From: Rhodococcus sp. CH91
Lineage (GTDB): Bacteria > Actinomycetota > Actinomycetes > Mycobacteriales > Mycobacteriaceae
DNA length: 64,000 bases
Direction of reading: 5' to 3'
NCBI RefSeq assembly: GCF_022554085.1
Contig: NZ_JAKFYR010000005.1
Coordinates: 124,001 to 188,000 of the forward strand
Both the position numbers and the translations under genes were made by a program. The first letter of the stretch is position 1. Each line of letters starts with the position of its first letter. The notes below the pieces were generated by a model. It ran no database searches and was not told the DNA's origin. It saw nothing but the letters and a program-made list of their open reading frames with translations. This document shows positions 17,962 through 28,219 of this stretch, in pieces.

Positions 17962-18552
17962 GTGAACGTCCCGTCCTACCCCGATCACCTGCTGTCCCTC
18001 GACGAGTGGGCGGCGCTGCCCGACTCCGGCAGACATCACGTGGAGGTGTGCGAGGGTGTGCTGATCGCGGCGCCCCCGCCCGGCGAGGCCCACGACCACG
18101 CCGTGGTCGTGCTCGCGCTGCTGCTCGACGAGAGTCTGCCCGACGAATGGCGCGCCCTCGCAGGTGCCGAGGTGCTGGTGGCGGACGACCCGTTGACCGT
18201 CCGGTGCCCCGACGTCGTCGTGGTGAGCAGGGCGCTCGTGGAGGCCGATCCGGATCGGGCACCGGTCTCGGAGGTGAAGCTGGTCGTGGAGGTGACCGTC
18301 GACGGCACCGCGCGCACCGATCGGGTCACGAAGTTCTCCGAGTACGCGGAGGCCGGTATCCCTCAGTACTGGATCGTCGATCTCGCCGGGCCACCGGTGA
18401 TCGCGGCCTTCACCCTCGTCGACGGGTGGTACCGGTTCGACGGCGAGCACACGGCCCCCGTGACCCTCGAGGCGGTGGGCAGCACGATCACCGTCGCGCC
18501 GTCCGCGCTCGTCCCCGCACCGGTGGACCCCGTCACCCCTGCGCACCGATAG
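17962..18552 (+). CDS. Uma2-family (DUF820) putative endonuclease
   Basis: The 196-residue product carries the Uma2/DUF820 fold of the PD-(D/E)xK nuclease superfamily. [11 protein letters not shown] opens the domain, CPDVVVVS supplies the Asp, LVVEVTV supplies the Glu, and [23 protein letters not shown] closes the core. GTG at 17962 has GGGGGA 5 nt upstream and is preferred over starts inside the pepC reading frame. The true role of this common family is unknown; nuclease activity is inferred from fold only. It sits between pepC and purL, where mycobacteria carry a different gene. Confidence 0.85.
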   Translation: MNVPSYPDHLLSLDEWAALPDSGRHHVEVCEGVLIAAPPPGEAHDHAVVVLALLLDESLPDEWRALAGAEVLVADDPLTVRCPDVVVVSRALVEADPDRAPVSEVKLVVEVTVDGTARTDRVTKFSEYAEAGIPQYWIVDLAGPPVIAAFTLVDGWYRFDGEHTAPVTLEAVGSTITVAPSALVPAPVDPVTPAHR

Positions 18553-18619
18553 ACTGACCCGCGGCAGTTCCCGCCCGGCCTGCTGTTTTCGATCCCAGAG
18601 TGAAGGGACCCGACGCCCA

Positions 18620-20899
18620 GTGTCACCGCACGTGGATACCGTCTCCCACGCCGCCGAAACCCCCGATGCCGCTCAGCCCTATCGGGAGCTGGGTCTGAAG
18701 GAAGACGAGTACACCCGGATCAAGGAGATCCTGGGACGGCGCCCCACCGACGCCGAACTCGCGATGTACTCCGTCATGTGGTCCGAGCACTGCTCGTACA
18801 AGTCGTCGAAGGTGCACCTGCGCTATTTCGGCGAGACCACCACCGACGAGATGCGGACCTCGATGCTCGCCGGTATCGGCGAGAACGCGGGCGTCGTCGA
18901 CATCGGCGACGGCTGGGCCGTCACCTTCAAGGTCGAGTCCCACAATCACCCGTCCTACATCGAGCCGTATCAGGGTGCGGCGACCGGCGTCGGCGGCATC
19001 GTCCGCGACATCATGGCCATGGGTGCCCGCCCGATCGCCGTCATGGACCAGCTGCGCTTCGGTGCCGCGGATCATCCCGACACCCGCCGGGTCGTCGACG
19101 GTGTCGTGCGCGGCGTCGGCGGCTACGGAAACTCCCTCGGTCTGCCCAATGTCGGAGGCGAGACCGTCTTCGACGCGTCCTATCAGGGCAATCCGCTGGT
19201 CAATGCACTGTGCGCGGGTGCGATGCGCGTGGAGGACCTGCATCTGGCCCACGCCTCGGGTACCGGCAACAAGGTCATCCTGTTCGGAGCCCGCACCGGT
19301 CTCGACGGCATCGGCGGTGTCTCCGTCCTCGCCTCCGAGACCTTCGACGACAGCGGCGGCGGCCGCCCCAAGAAGCTGCCGAGCGTGCAGGTGGGCGATC
19401 CCTTCACCGAGAAGGTGCTCATCGAGTGCTGCCTCGACCTGTACCGCGAGAAGCTCGTCGTCGGCATCCAGGATCTCGGCGGTGCCGGCCTGTCCTGCGC
19501 GACCTCCGAGCTCGCCGCTGCCGGCGACGGCGGTATGCACATCTACCTCGAGCGTGTCCCGACGCGCGCGAAGGGTATGACGCCCGCCGAGGTGCTGTCC
19601 TCGGAGTCGCAGGAACGCATGTGCGCGGTCGTCGAACCCGAGAACGTCGACGCCTTCATGGCCGTGTGCAAGAAGTGGGACGTCCTCGCCACCGTCATCG
19701 GTGAGGTCACCGACGGCGAGCGCCTCGTCATCGACTGGCACGGCGAGACGGTCGTCGACGTGCCGCCGCGCACCGTGGCGCACGAGGGCCCGGTCTACGA
19801 GCGTCCCGTGGAACGCCCGGCTTCGCAGGACGCGCTGGTCGCGAACACCACTGCGGGCCTGAAGCGCCCGGAGACCGCCGACGAGCTGCGCGCCACCCTG
19901 CTGAAGATGCTGGCGTCCCCGGCACTGTGCAGCCGCAAGTGGATCACCGAGCAGTACGACCGCTACGTGCGCGGCAACACCGTGCTCGCCGAGAACGCCG
20001 ACGCCGGTGTGATCCGGGTCGACGAGTCCTCCGGTCGCGGTATCGCACTCGCCACCGATGCATCGGGCCGCTACACCCAGCTCGATCCGTACGCGGGCGC
20101 CCAGCTCGCCCTGGCCGAGGCCTACCGGAACGTCGCGGTCACGGGAGCGACCCCGAAGGCCGTGTCCAACTGCCTGAACTTCGGTTCGCCGGAGGATCCC
20201 GGTGTCATGTGGCAGTTCCAGCAGGCCGTGCGTGGCCTCGCGGACGGTTGCGCCCGGCTCGGGATCCCGGTCACCGGCGGCAATGTCAGCTTCTACAACC
20301 AGACCGGTGCCACCGCGATCCTGCCGACCCCGGTCGTCGCGGTGCTCGGTGTGATCGACGACGTGCACCGCCGCATCCCCACCGGTCTCGGTCTCGAGCC
20401 GGGGGAGACGCTGATCCTGCTCGGCGAGACCCGCGACGAGTTCGACGGATCGATCTGGGCTCAGGTCGAGCACGATCACCTCGGTGGCGTTCCGCCGAAG
20501 GTCGACCTCGACCGTGAGCGTCTGCTGTCGGAGATCCTCACGGCCGGTTCGCGCGACGGGATGATCTCGGCTGCGCACGATCTGTCCGAGGGCGGCTTGG
20601 CACAGGCCGTCGTGGAGGCCGCGCTGGCCGGCGAGACCGGCTGCCGCATCCTCCTCCCCGAGGACGCCGATCCGTTCGTGACCTTGTTCTCGGAGTCGGC
20701 AGGCCGCGTGCTCGTCGCGGTTCCGCGCACCGAGGAATCGCGCTTCACCGGTATGTGCACCGCCCGCAACATGCCGTGGGTGCGCATCGGTGTCGTCGAC
20801 GAGGGATCCGACTCCGTCGAGATCCAGGGCCAGTTCTCGATCCCCATGACCGAGCTGCGCGAGGTGTGGGAAGGGACTCTGCCGCACCTGTTCGGATAA
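18620..20899 (+). CDS. purL: phosphoribosylformylglycinamidine synthase subunit PurL
   Basis: This 759-residue synthetase is the large subunit of bacterial FGAM synthase, an ATP-dependent enzyme of the PurM-like fold that acts with PurQ and PurS. Clear segments are [12 protein letters not shown], the [22 protein letters not shown] active-site region, NVGGETVFD and the second-half [14 protein letters not shown] at 18620 follows AAGGGAC by about 11 nt. The downstream membrane hydrolase begins 2 nt after the stop. Confidence 0.97.
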   Translation: MSPHVDTVSHAAETPDAAQPYRELGLKEDEYTRIKEILGRRPTDAELAMYSVMWSEHCSYKSSKVHLRYFGETTTDEMRTSMLAGIGENAGVVDIGDGWAVTFKVESHNHPSYIEPYQGAATGVGGIVRDIMAMGARPIAVMDQLRFGAADHPDTRRVVDGVVRGVGGYGNSLGLPNVGGETVFDASYQGNPLVNALCAGAMRVEDLHLAHASGTGNKVILFGARTGLDGIGGVSVLASETFDDSGGGRPKKLPSVQVGDPFTEKVLIECCLDLYREKLVVGIQDLGGAGLSCATSELAAAGDGGMHIYLERVPTRAKGMTPAEVLSSESQERMCAVVEPENVDAFMAVCKKWDVLATVIGEVTDGERLVIDWHGETVVDVPPRTVAHEGPVYERPVERPASQDALVANTTAGLKRPETADELRATLLKMLASPALCSRKWITEQYDRYVRGNTVLAENADAGVIRVDESSGRGIALATDASGRYTQLDPYAGAQLALAEAYRNVAVTGATPKAVSNCLNFGSPEDPGVMWQFQQAVRGLADGCARLGIPVTGGNVSFYNQTGATAILPTPVVAVLGVIDDVHRRIPTGLGLEPGETLILLGETRDEFDGSIWAQVEHDHLGGVPPKVDLDRERLLSEILTAGSRDGMISAAHDLSEGGLAQAVVEAALAGETGCRILLPEDADPFVTLFSESAGRVLVAVPRTEESRFTGMCTARNMPWVRIGVVDEGSDSVEIQGQFSIPMTELREVWEGTLPHLFG

Positions 20900-20901
20900 C
20901 C

Positions 20902-22677
20902 GTGCCGGCCTCCCAGGTCGATCGGCTGGCGGCGTTCGAGGCCCGGCAGGGCCGCATCATCGCCGCGGTCACCGATTTCGGTGACCGTCATCCCTTCCCC
21001 GCCCGGGTGTGGGGGTGGCTGAGCCTGGATTTCACCGGTATCGGATTCGCGGCACTGTTCTTCTGCTGGTCGCTGACGCCGTCGTTGCTTCCCCGGGACT
21101 GGTTGTTCCAGGGGATCATCGGCGGCATCAACGCCGCCATCGGCTACGGAGTCGGTTGCGCCGTGGGCTGGGTCGTCGCCCGCTTCGTGCTTCCCGGACG
21201 CCCGTGGTGGCCACCACCGCTGCACGTCCTGCGTGCCGTCCGAGTGGCAGTGCCGGTCGCCGCGGTCCTCGCAGCCGTCGTCGCACTCGTGCTCGCCGCA
21301 GAAGAGCAACGGCAGCTCGCCGCGTTGATGGGGGCGGAGGGCAGCACCACCAGCGGCTATCTCCGCACCATCCTGCTGAGTCTGGCGATCGCCGCGGCGC
21401 TCATCGCGCTGTGGCGTGGCCTGCGGGACATCGGACGCTGGGTGGCTGCCAAACTCATCCGCCGGACGAGGATGCCGCTCGGGCTGGCCCGGACACTGGG
21501 TGTCCTCGTCGTCGTTCTCCTGTCCTTCATGCTCGTCGACGGCGTACTGATCCGTGGCACCTACGCCTTCGTCAACCAGGCCTTCGGACTGCGGGACGAC
21601 ACCACCCGCCCCGGTGCCGTCCAGCCGCTCGATCCCGCCAAGTCGGGAAGCCCGGCCTCCCTCGCGGCGTGGGAGACCCTCGGTTACGAGGGTCGCAACT
21701 TCGTGTCGCGCGGACTCGACGCCGAGGAACTGACCTCGGTGAACGTCAGTCCCGCCCGGGAACCCATCCGTGTCTACGTCGGTCTCGACACGGCTCCCAC
21801 ACCGGAGGAGCGAGCCGACCTCATCGTCGCGGAACTCGAGCGGACCGGGGCGTTCGATCGGTCGGCGCTCGTGTTGATCCCCACCACCGGGACAGGATGG
21901 GTCAACCCCACCGCCGCGCGGGCGATGGAACTCGTCCACAACGGAGATCTGGCGCTGGTGGCGTGGCAGTATTCGTACCTGCCGAGCTGGATCTCCTTCC
22001 TCGCCGACCGCGAAAAGGCCGCAGCGGCAGGAAAAATGCTGGTCGAGCGTGTGCAGGAGCGATGGTCGCAGTTGCCCGAGGACGATCGGCCCGCCCTGTT
22101 CCTGTACGGCGAGAGCCTGGGCACGCAGTCGGGTGAGGGGGCGTTCGACAGCCTCGCCGAGATCCGGGCACAGATGGACGGGGTGCTGTGGGTCGGGCCC
22201 CCGAATTCGAACCGGCTGTGGCGGCAACTCGTCGAGCGCCGGGATCCCGGCACCACCGAGGTGCAGCCGGTCTACGCGGACGGTCTGGTCGTACGCTTCG
22301 CCCACGACCCGGAAAGCGTTCACGAACCGGACACGCCCTGGCTCTCGCCACGGGTGCTCTACATCCAGCACGCCTCCGATCCGGTGGTGTGGTGGTCGCC
22401 GGATCTGCTGTTCTCCCGGCCGGACTGGTTGTCGGAGCCGCCGGGGCCCGATCGTCTCCCGCAGATGCGCTGGTTCCCCTTCGTCACCTTCTGGCAGGTC
22501 TCCGCCGATCTCACCAACGCCGCCGGAGTGCCCGACGGGCACGGCCACAATTACGGGACATCGGTGCTCGACGGCTGGATCGAGATCACCCAGCCCGACG
22601 GATGGACCGAGACCGACACCGAACGTGTGCGTCTTGCCATCGAGGCGTTCGCGGCCGACGACGGACCCGAGAAGTGA
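20902..22677 (+). CDS. membrane-anchored alpha/beta-hydrolase (DUF2319 type)
   Basis: The 591-residue protein has an N-terminal membrane region of about four to five helices (roughly residues 40-225) followed by an alpha/beta-hydrolase domain with the nucleophile elbow LYGESLGTQ. This matches the two-part Abhydrolase_9 family common in mycolic-acid bacteria. Location is the cytoplasmic membrane; substrate is unknown, a lipid or envelope ester being a guess. GTG at 20902 directly follows purL, and the stop overlaps the next gene by GTGA, so it is part of a purL-led operon. The frame is open into purL, but that upstream part is only antisense-free overlap. Confidence 0.85.
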   Translation: MPASQVDRLAAFEARQGRIIAAVTDFGDRHPFPARVWGWLSLDFTGIGFAALFFCWSLTPSLLPRDWLFQGIIGGINAAIGYGVGCAVGWVVARFVLPGRPWWPPPLHVLRAVRVAVPVAAVLAAVVALVLAAEEQRQLAALMGAEGSTTSGYLRTILLSLAIAAALIALWRGLRDIGRWVAAKLIRRTRMPLGLARTLGVLVVVLLSFMLVDGVLIRGTYAFVNQAFGLRDDTTRPGAVQPLDPAKSGSPASLAAWETLGYEGRNFVSRGLDAEELTSVNVSPAREPIRVYVGLDTAPTPEERADLIVAELERTGAFDRSALVLIPTTGTGWVNPTAARAMELVHNGDLALVAWQYSYLPSWISFLADREKAAAAGKMLVERVQERWSQLPEDDRPALFLYGESLGTQSGEGAFDSLAEIRAQMDGVLWVGPPNSNRLWRQLVERRDPGTTEVQPVYADGLVVRFAHDPESVHEPDTPWLSPRVLYIQHASDPVVWWSPDLLFSRPDWLSEPPGPDRLPQMRWFPFVTFWQVSADLTNAAGVPDGHGHNYGTSVLDGWIEITQPDGWTETDTERVRLAIEAFAADDGPEK

Positions 22678-23336
22678 AACCGGCCGGAGCGGCGCTGGTG
22701 TGCGCCGCCGTATCGGTCGGGTGGAACAACCTCGTACTGCCGGCGATGGGACTGCCGCCGCGCGGCCGGGCGATCGCCAACACCGCCTTCGCCGCCGCCG
22801 TCACCGCCGGCGCACGTGCCGGGGGCCTCTCACCGCGGGAGCTGGGCCGGCGCGCGCCCGGTGAGAGCCGGCGCTGGGAACTCGCCGCGGTCGCACTGCC
22901 TGTCGCGGCGTACGCCGTGTTGCTCAGGATCCCGCAGACCAGGCGGCGGTTCGCCACGCCGGAGCGCCGCACCGATCATCTCGAGTGGGTGCTCGTGCAC
23001 ATCCCGTTCGGGACGGTCCTGACGGAGGAACTGGTGTTCCGCTCGGTGCTGTACGCGCTCGCGCGGCGCATGTCACCGCGGTGGGGTGGAGCGCTCGGTG
23101 CGGTCGCGTTCGGGCTGTGGCACATCGATCCCGCACGCCGCGCAGGGGACTCGGTCCTCGGTACGGTGCTGTTCACAGCGGCGGCGGGGGTGGTCTTCGA
23201 CGAGCTGCGACGGCGCTCCGGCAGCGTGATCGCACCGATGCTCGCGCATCTCGCGGTGAACGCCGGCGGCGCCGTCGCGGTGCGGATCGCGAGCGAACCC
23301 GCCGGGACTAGGCTGGGCCGACGTGGCTCCACGTAA
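22674..23336 (+). CDS. CPBP-family intramembrane metalloprotease
   Basis: A 220-residue multi-pass protein of the CAAX protease/bacteriocin-processing group. The signature Glu-Glu and Arg occur in TEELVFRS, with later His in LWHIDP and His/Asn in LAHLAVNAGG, all within predicted membrane helices. GTG at 22674 overlaps the preceding stop by 4 nt. It corresponds in position to Rv0804. Known relatives cut prenylated or bacteriocin peptides; the substrate here is unknown. Confidence 0.87.
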   Translation: MKPAGAALVCAAVSVGWNNLVLPAMGLPPRGRAIANTAFAAAVTAGARAGGLSPRELGRRAPGESRRWELAAVALPVAAYAVLLRIPQTRRRFATPERRTDHLEWVLVHIPFGTVLTEELVFRSVLYALARRMSPRWGGALGAVAFGLWHIDPARRAGDSVLGTVLFTAAAGVVFDELRRRSGSVIAPMLAHLAVNAGGAVAVRIASEPAGTRLGRRGST

Positions 23337-23709
23337 ACCGGTCGATCCCGCCGAACTGCGCGCGGCGCTCGCGTGCGTCGAACCGTGGGTGACGGGTGAG
23401 CGCGACGAGAAGCCGCCGCGCGCCGCCCTCGCAGCGGCCGTGCGGCTCAGCGCACGCACCCTCGAGCAGATCGCACCGGGATCGAGCGTCGAGGTGCGCG
23501 TTCCGCCCTTCGTCGCCGTCCAGTGCATCGAGGGACCCCGGCACACACGCGGGACCCCGCCGAACGTCGTCGAGACCGATCCGCGCACGTGGCTGCGTCT
23601 CGTTCTCGGACAAGAAGTTTTCGACGACGCGGTCGGCTCCGGGAGGGTGGAGGCGTCCGGTGCGCGTGCGGAGGAGATCGGCCGCCTGCTTCCGCTCGCC
23701 CGTCTGTGA
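23323..23709 (+). CDS. sterol-carrier-family protein (MaoC-SCP-like small protein)
   Basis: The 128-residue protein matches the actinobacterial 'sterol carrier family' typified by Rv0807, found directly before purF. It has an N-terminal helix with DPAELRAALACVEPW, a conserved EVRVPPFVAVQCIEGP strand pair and a TPPNVVETDPRTWLRL segment. The fold suggests binding of a hydrophobic ligand, but no function is established. GTG at 23323 overlaps the protease gene by 14 nt, and TAGGCT at 23309-23314 may provide its own leaderless promoter. Confidence 0.85.
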   Translation: MAPRKPVDPAELRAALACVEPWVTGERDEKPPRAALAAAVRLSARTLEQIAPGSSVEVRVPPFVAVQCIEGPRHTRGTPPNVVETDPRTWLRLVLGQEVFDDAVGSGRVEASGARAEEIGRLLPLARL

Positions 23710-23810
23710 CGCCGTGCGGGCGCCTCGGGTCCGGGCGTGTGGGCGGAAGCCGCCCGCGCTGGCCGTAGAATGAGGAAGGCCCCGCTTGTCCAGCCCCAGG
23801 GAGCACGTCC

Positions 23811-25418
23811 GTGACCAGTGCCGATCTGTCGGTCCACACACGTAATCTTCTCGCTTCGACCGAACCCGAGAACGAACCGCGCGAAGAGTGCGGGGTGTTC
23901 GGAGTGTGGGCTCCCGGTGAGGACGTGTCCAAGCTCACATATTACGGCCTCTATGCGCTGCAGCACCGAGGGCAGGAGGCTGCGGGCATCGCCGTGGCGG
24001 ACGGCTCGCAGGTGCTCGTGTTCAAGGATCTCGGTCTCGTGAGCCAGGTGTTCGACGAGCAGACCCTCGCCGCGATGACCGGTCACATCGCCGTCGGCCA
24101 CTGCCGCTACTCCACCACCGGGTCCACCACCTGGGAGAACGCACAGCCGATCTTCCGCACCACCGCGTCGGGTTCGGGAGTGGCGCTCGGCCACAACGGC
24201 AATCTCGTGAACACCGCCGAACTCGCCGAGCGCGGACGCCGCCTCGGTGTGCTCGACCCCACCCGTCCCGGTGCGGCGACCTCGGACTCCGACACCATCG
24301 GTGCGCTGCTCGCCCACGGTGCCGAGAACAGCACGATCGAAGAGGCCGCGATGGAGCTGCTCCCGCAGCTTCGCGGCGCGTTCTGCCTGACCTTCATGGA
24401 CGAGCACACCCTCTACGCTGCTCGCGATCCGTGGGGCATCCGGCCGTTGTGCCTCGGGCGCCTCGATCGCGGCTGGGTGGTCGCGAGCGAGACCGCGGCC
24501 CTCGACATCGTCGGCGCCTCCTTCGTCCGCGACATCGAACCCGGCGAACTGCTGGCGATCGACGCGAACGGTGTGCGCTCGTCGCGATTCGCCAACCCCG
24601 AGCCCAAGGGCTGCGTCTTCGAGTACGTCTACCTGGCTCGTCCGGATTCGACCATCGCCGGTCGTTCGGTGCACGCGACCCGCGTCGAGATCGGCCGCAG
24701 GCTCGCGAAGGAACATCCCGTCGACGCCGATCTCGTCATCCCGGTGCCCGAGTCGGGCACCCCGGCCGCCGTGGGGTACGCCCAGGGATCGGGTCTCCCG
24801 TACGGGCAGGGCCTGATGAAGAACGCCTATGTGGGCCGCACCTTCATCCAGCCGAGCCAGACGATCCGGCAGCTCGGTATCCGCCTGAAGCTCAATCCGC
24901 TGCGCGAGGTGATCCGCGGTAAGCGACTGGTGGTCGTGGACGACTCGATCGTGCGCGGCAACACCCAGCGTGCCCTGATCCGGATGTTGCGCGAGGCCGG
25001 CGCTCTCGAGATCCACGTGCGTATCGCGTCTCCGCCGGTCAAATGGCCGTGCTTCTACGGCATCGACTTCGCGTCGCCGGCCGAGCTGATCGCCAACGGT
25101 GCGGGCACCCGCGACCACGACGGTGACGGACACGATTACGACGAGATGGTCGAGACGGTGCGCCGTTCCATCGGTGCCGACTCGCTCGGATACATCTCGA
25201 CCGACGGGATGATCGGCGCGACCGAACAGCCCGCATCGCGACTGTGTGCCGCGTGTTTCGACGGTCACTATCCGATCGAGCTGCCGACCGAGCATGCCGT
25301 GGGCAAGAACGTCCTCGAGAGTGTCGTCGGCACTCGCGCGGGGGGCGTCGTCGATACCGATTCCCCCACGCCGACGGTGCTGGACAACGACAACGCGGAT
25401 GTTCTCAGTCGGCCGTAG
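23811..25418 (+). CDS. purF: amidophosphoribosyltransferase PurF
   Basis: The 535-residue enzyme makes phosphoribosylamine from PRPP and glutamine, the first step of purine synthesis. A 26-residue propeptide precedes the N-terminal nucleophile Cys27 (EECGVFG), followed by the Ntn glutaminase domain and a PRTase domain with VVVDDSIVRGNT. The late LCAACFDGHYP cysteines indicate the oxygen-sensitive [4Fe-4S] type seen in Bacillus. GTG at 23811 has CAGGGAG about 8 nt upstream, and TAGAAT at 23765 is a plausible -10 box. purM follows after a 135-nt gap. Confidence 0.97.
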   Translation: MTSADLSVHTRNLLASTEPENEPREECGVFGVWAPGEDVSKLTYYGLYALQHRGQEAAGIAVADGSQVLVFKDLGLVSQVFDEQTLAAMTGHIAVGHCRYSTTGSTTWENAQPIFRTTASGSGVALGHNGNLVNTAELAERGRRLGVLDPTRPGAATSDSDTIGALLAHGAENSTIEEAAMELLPQLRGAFCLTFMDEHTLYAARDPWGIRPLCLGRLDRGWVVASETAALDIVGASFVRDIEPGELLAIDANGVRSSRFANPEPKGCVFEYVYLARPDSTIAGRSVHATRVEIGRRLAKEHPVDADLVIPVPESGTPAAVGYAQGSGLPYGQGLMKNAYVGRTFIQPSQTIRQLGIRLKLNPLREVIRGKRLVVVDDSIVRGNTQRALIRMLREAGALEIHVRIASPPVKWPCFYGIDFASPAELIANGAGTRDHDGDGHDYDEMVETVRRSIGADSLGYISTDGMIGATEQPASRLCAACFDGHYPIELPTEHAVGKNVLESVVGTRAGGVVDTDSPTPTVLDNDNADVLSRP

Positions 25419-25553
25419 AAGCTGGTCGGGTACCGTAAGTGCCGCGGCCGACACCGTTCGGCGTGCGTTTCGCATGCCCGGACACAGGTGCCGGACGCGC
25501 GAGATAGCCAACATTCACGACAAGACACAACTCGAGGCTGGAGCCGACAACTC

Positions 25554-26627
25554 ATGACCGAGGACGCAACCCCCGGAGCTTCCTACGCCGCGGCGGGCGT
25601 GGACATCGAGGCCGGTGACCGAGCCGTCGAACTGTTCGCCCCGCACGCGAAGAGGGCCACCCGCCCGGAGGTCATGGGCGGCCTGGGAGGGTTCGCCGGT
25701 CTGTTCGCTCTCAAGGACGGATACAAGGAGCCGTTGCTCGCGGCGTCCACCGACGGTGTGGGTACCAAACTCGCGGTGGCGCAGGCGCTCGACAAGCACG
25801 ACACCGTCGGTCTCGACCTCGTCGCGATGGTCGTCGACGACCTCGTCGTCTGCGGAGCCGAACCGCTCTTCCTGCAGGACTACATCGCCGTCGGCCGCGT
25901 GGTGCCCGAGCGGGTCGCGGAGATCGTCGCGGGTATCGCCGAGGGTTGTGTCCAGGCCGGTTGCGCGCTCCTCGGCGGCGAGACCGCAGAGCATCCCGGT
26001 GTGATGGCGGCGGACGACTACGACCTGTCCGCGACCGGCGTGGGGGTCGTCGAGGCGGAGAAGTTGCTCGGCCCCGATCGCGTGCGTCCCGGCGACGTCG
26101 TGATCGCGATGGGCTCGTCGGGTCTCCACTCGAACGGCTACTCGCTCGCCCGCACGGTGCTGCTCGACATCGGCAAGATGAGCCTGACGGCCCACGTCGA
26201 CGAATTCGGTCGCACGCTCGGTGAGGAACTGCTCGAGCCGACCCGCATCTACGCCAAGGACTGCCTCGCGCTGGCCGCGGAGACCGAGGTGCGGACGTTC
26301 TGCCACGTCACCGGTGGCGGTCTGGCCGCCAACCTCGCGCGGGTCATGCCCAAGGGACTCGTCGCCGAACTCGATCGCACCACGTGGAGCCCGGCTCCGG
26401 TGTTCGGGCTCATCGCGCAGCGCGGCCGCGTCGAGCGGGTCGAGATGGAGAAGACCTTCAACATGGGCGTCGGGATGGTGGCCATCGTGGCTCCCGAGGA
26501 CGTCGACCGGGCACTGGCGGTGCTCACGGCCCGTCACATCGACTGCTGGACGCTGGGCACGGTCCGCAAGGCGCAGGACGGCGGCGACGAGCGTGCCGTG
26601 CTGCTCGGAGATCATCCCCGATTCTGA
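25554..26627 (+). CDS. purM: phosphoribosylformylglycinamidine cyclo-ligase PurM
   Basis: A 357-residue ATP-dependent AIR synthetase that closes the imidazole ring. Family segments visible are the glycine-rich STDGVGTKL, DLVAMVVDDLVVCGAEPLFLQDYIA, LLGGETAEHPG and FCHVTGGGLAANLARV. ATG at 25554 lies behind GAGGCTGGAG, so the longer open reading from 25488 is not needed. A strong terminator follows 28 nt after the stop, ending the purF-purM unit. Confidence 0.97.
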   Translation: MTEDATPGASYAAAGVDIEAGDRAVELFAPHAKRATRPEVMGGLGGFAGLFALKDGYKEPLLAASTDGVGTKLAVAQALDKHDTVGLDLVAMVVDDLVVCGAEPLFLQDYIAVGRVVPERVAEIVAGIAEGCVQAGCALLGGETAEHPGVMAADDYDLSATGVGVVEAEKLLGPDRVRPGDVVIAMGSSGLHSNGYSLARTVLLDIGKMSLTAHVDEFGRTLGEELLEPTRIYAKDCLALAAETEVRTFCHVTGGGLAANLARVMPKGLVAELDRTTWSPAPVFGLIAQRGRVERVEMEKTFNMGVGMVAIVAPEDVDRALAVLTARHIDCWTLGTVRKAQDGGDERAVLLGDHPRF

Positions 26628-26655
26628 CGCGCCGGCGCCCGGACACGACACGACG

Positions 26656-26696
26656 AAAGGCCGGTTCCCCCAGTGAGAGTGGGGGAACCGGCCTTT
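26656..26696 (+). terminator. strong terminator after purM
   Basis: A perfect 17-bp stem begins AAAGGCCGGTTCCCCCA, has a 7-nt loop (GTGAGAG) and ends in CCTTT. It is among the most stable hairpins in the window and lies 28 nt past the purM stop. Confidence 0.9.
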
Positions 26697-26795
26697 CGGC
26701 TGTTCTGCTGTATCACCGGCTGCCGTGTTACAGGCTCGAAGGTCGCGAACAACGCCGAGAGCTGTCCGGCCTCGTGGCGAACGCCGACCACATCA

Positions 26796-26838
26796 CCGGC
26801 GGAGGGGGAGCCGATTTCTCGGCATCCCCCTCCGCCGG
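26796..26838 (-). terminator. terminator of the DUF3073 gene
   Basis: A 13-bp perfect stem CCGGCGGAGGGGG/CCCCCTCCGCCGG, extended by an A-T pair, ends 14 nt beyond the DUF3073 stop on the minus strand. About 100 nt between this and the purM terminator hold no gene. Confidence 0.8.
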
Positions 26839-26852
26839 GTGAGGAATGTAGG

Positions 26853-27044
26853 TCAGCGACGCCAGTCGTCGTCGTAGTCGTCGTCCCATCCGGAACGTTG
26901 CTCGGCGAAGACTTCGTCCCGCTGCGAGTTGGTTACTCCGCCAGACAGCTCTCGCTGGAGGCTCTCGAAGTCGGTGGACGGCGAGCTGTACTTGAGTTGC
27001 CGTGCAACCTTGGTCTGCTTTGCCTTAGCCCGGCCGCGGCCCAT
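26853..27044 (-). CDS. small DUF3073-family protein
   Basis: A 63-residue protein, basic at the start (MGRGRAKAKQTKVARQLKY) and very acidic at the end (an Asp-rich tail closing in DDDWRR). It matches the DUF3073 family of actinobacteria (Rv0810c position), whose function is unknown; the charge pattern hints at binding RNA or a ribosomal partner, which is only inference. ATG at 27044 has GAGGGGG 8 nt upstream. It is convergent with purM. Confidence 0.88.
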   Translation of the reverse strand: MGRGRAKAKQTKVARQLKYSSPSTDFESLQRELSGGVTNSQRDEVFAEQRSGWDDDYDDDWRR

Positions 27045-27238
27045 GGCCAACCCCCTCGCGCTTTGACGGGGCGGCCTGGGGAAAAGTGGCGGCCCCGGTG
27101 TGTTGAGTATTTTCCTGGAGCCCACTTTAGCGTGGAAAGTTCGGTTCCGCCTCCACACGTCCGGGTAGGCCGGTGTCCGTTACGCCTCATAACGACCCGA
27201 CCTGCGCGAATGCGGTAGGAATGTGATAAAGATGCCCC

Positions 27239-28219
27239 TCAGAACACCCCCGGGACAGCCCGGACGGTGCCCACGCGCACGCCCCCACCCAACACCGGCG
27301 CGCACGAGAGGACCGCGAGGCGTTCGGTATCGAAGGTCGTGGAGTTCGAGGCGGGACCGGCGGCGAGCCGGTGGAGCAGAGTCGCGGTGAGCGGAAGACG
27401 CGCTCGCTCGTGCCCGTCGTCGATCTTGAACGCGAAGGAGGTGCCGTCGGGCAGCGCTCCGGCGTGAACTCCGTCGGCACCCGCCTTGCACAGCAGACCG
27501 TTCACCGCGCGCATCAGCTTCAGGTCGTCCTTGCCGGTGCCGGAGATCAGGAAGGGATGTTCCCGCACCGCATCGGCCACGGCTCGTTCAGGTGTGCCGG
27601 CTTCGGCGGTGACCAGGCGCGAGTAGGCGCGGGCCAGGTTGAACAGGGGGATCGGCACGATCGGCAGCCCGCACCCGTCGATGCCGAGATCGGTGTCCTC
27701 GATGTCGCCGGTCAGTTCGAGGATCGTCTCGGTCACCGTGCGTTGCAGGGGGTGGCCCGCGTCGAGATAGCCGTCGGTCTCCCAGCCGTTGACCGCACAG
27801 GTCGCGAGCATGGCCGCATGTTTGCCCGAACAGTTCATGTAGATCGGTCGCGGTGGACGTCCGGCCGCGAGCAGTTCGGCGCGCGCGAGTTCGTTGCCGG
27901 GGAGATCCGCCGGGCAGCGCAGATCCTCATCTGTGAACCCGGCATCCGAGAGGACGCGTTCGACGGCCTCCACGTGGTCGGCTTCCCCCTCGTGCGACGC
28001 CGTCGCGATCGCCAGTTCGGCCGTGTCGCGGGGGACGAAGCCGGCGCGCAGCAAGGCGACGGCCTGCAGGGGCTTGTTCGACGAACGCGGATAGACGGGG
28101 GTGTGCACCTCGCCGAGCGAAATCAGGACCTCGCCGTCGGGGGCCAGGACGATCAGCGACCCGCGGTGGACGCACTCCCGGAAACCCGATCGCACGACCT
28201 CGACCAGTTCGACGCTCAA
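27239..28219 (-). CDS. asparaginase II-family protein
   Basis: The 326-residue protein matches the PF06089 asparaginase II family, related to Rhizobium L-asparaginase and structurally to serine beta-lactamases. Signature pieces are RSSNKPLQAVALL, NCSGKHAAMLA, DGCGLPIVPIPLF and SGTGKDDLKL. It would hydrolyse asparagine to aspartate and ammonia. The start is a TTG at 28219 whose last bases overlap the MOSC stop (TTGA), with GGGAGAGG a few nt upstream, so the pair is translationally coupled. There is no signal peptide. Confidence 0.85.
   Translation of the reverse strand: MSVELVEVVRSGFRECVHRGSLIVLAPDGEVLISLGEVHTPVYPRSSNKPLQAVALLRAGFVPRDTAELAIATASHEGEADHVEAVERVLSDAGFTDEDLRCPADLPGNELARAELLAAGRPPRPIYMNCSGKHAAMLATCAVNGWETDGYLDAGHPLQRTVTETILELTGDIEDTDLGIDGCGLPIVPIPLFNLARAYSRLVTAEAGTPERAVADAVREHPFLISGTGKDDLKLMRAVNGLLCKAGADGVHAGALPDGTSFAFKIDDGHERARLPLTATLLHRLAAGPASNSTTFDTERLAVLSCAPVLGGGVRVGTVRAVPGVF

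Noticed and set aside
18623-20887. 754-codon minus-strand frame opposite purL
   Set aside because: Antisense of a clear purL gene with codon-position GC bias on the plus strand; no motif.
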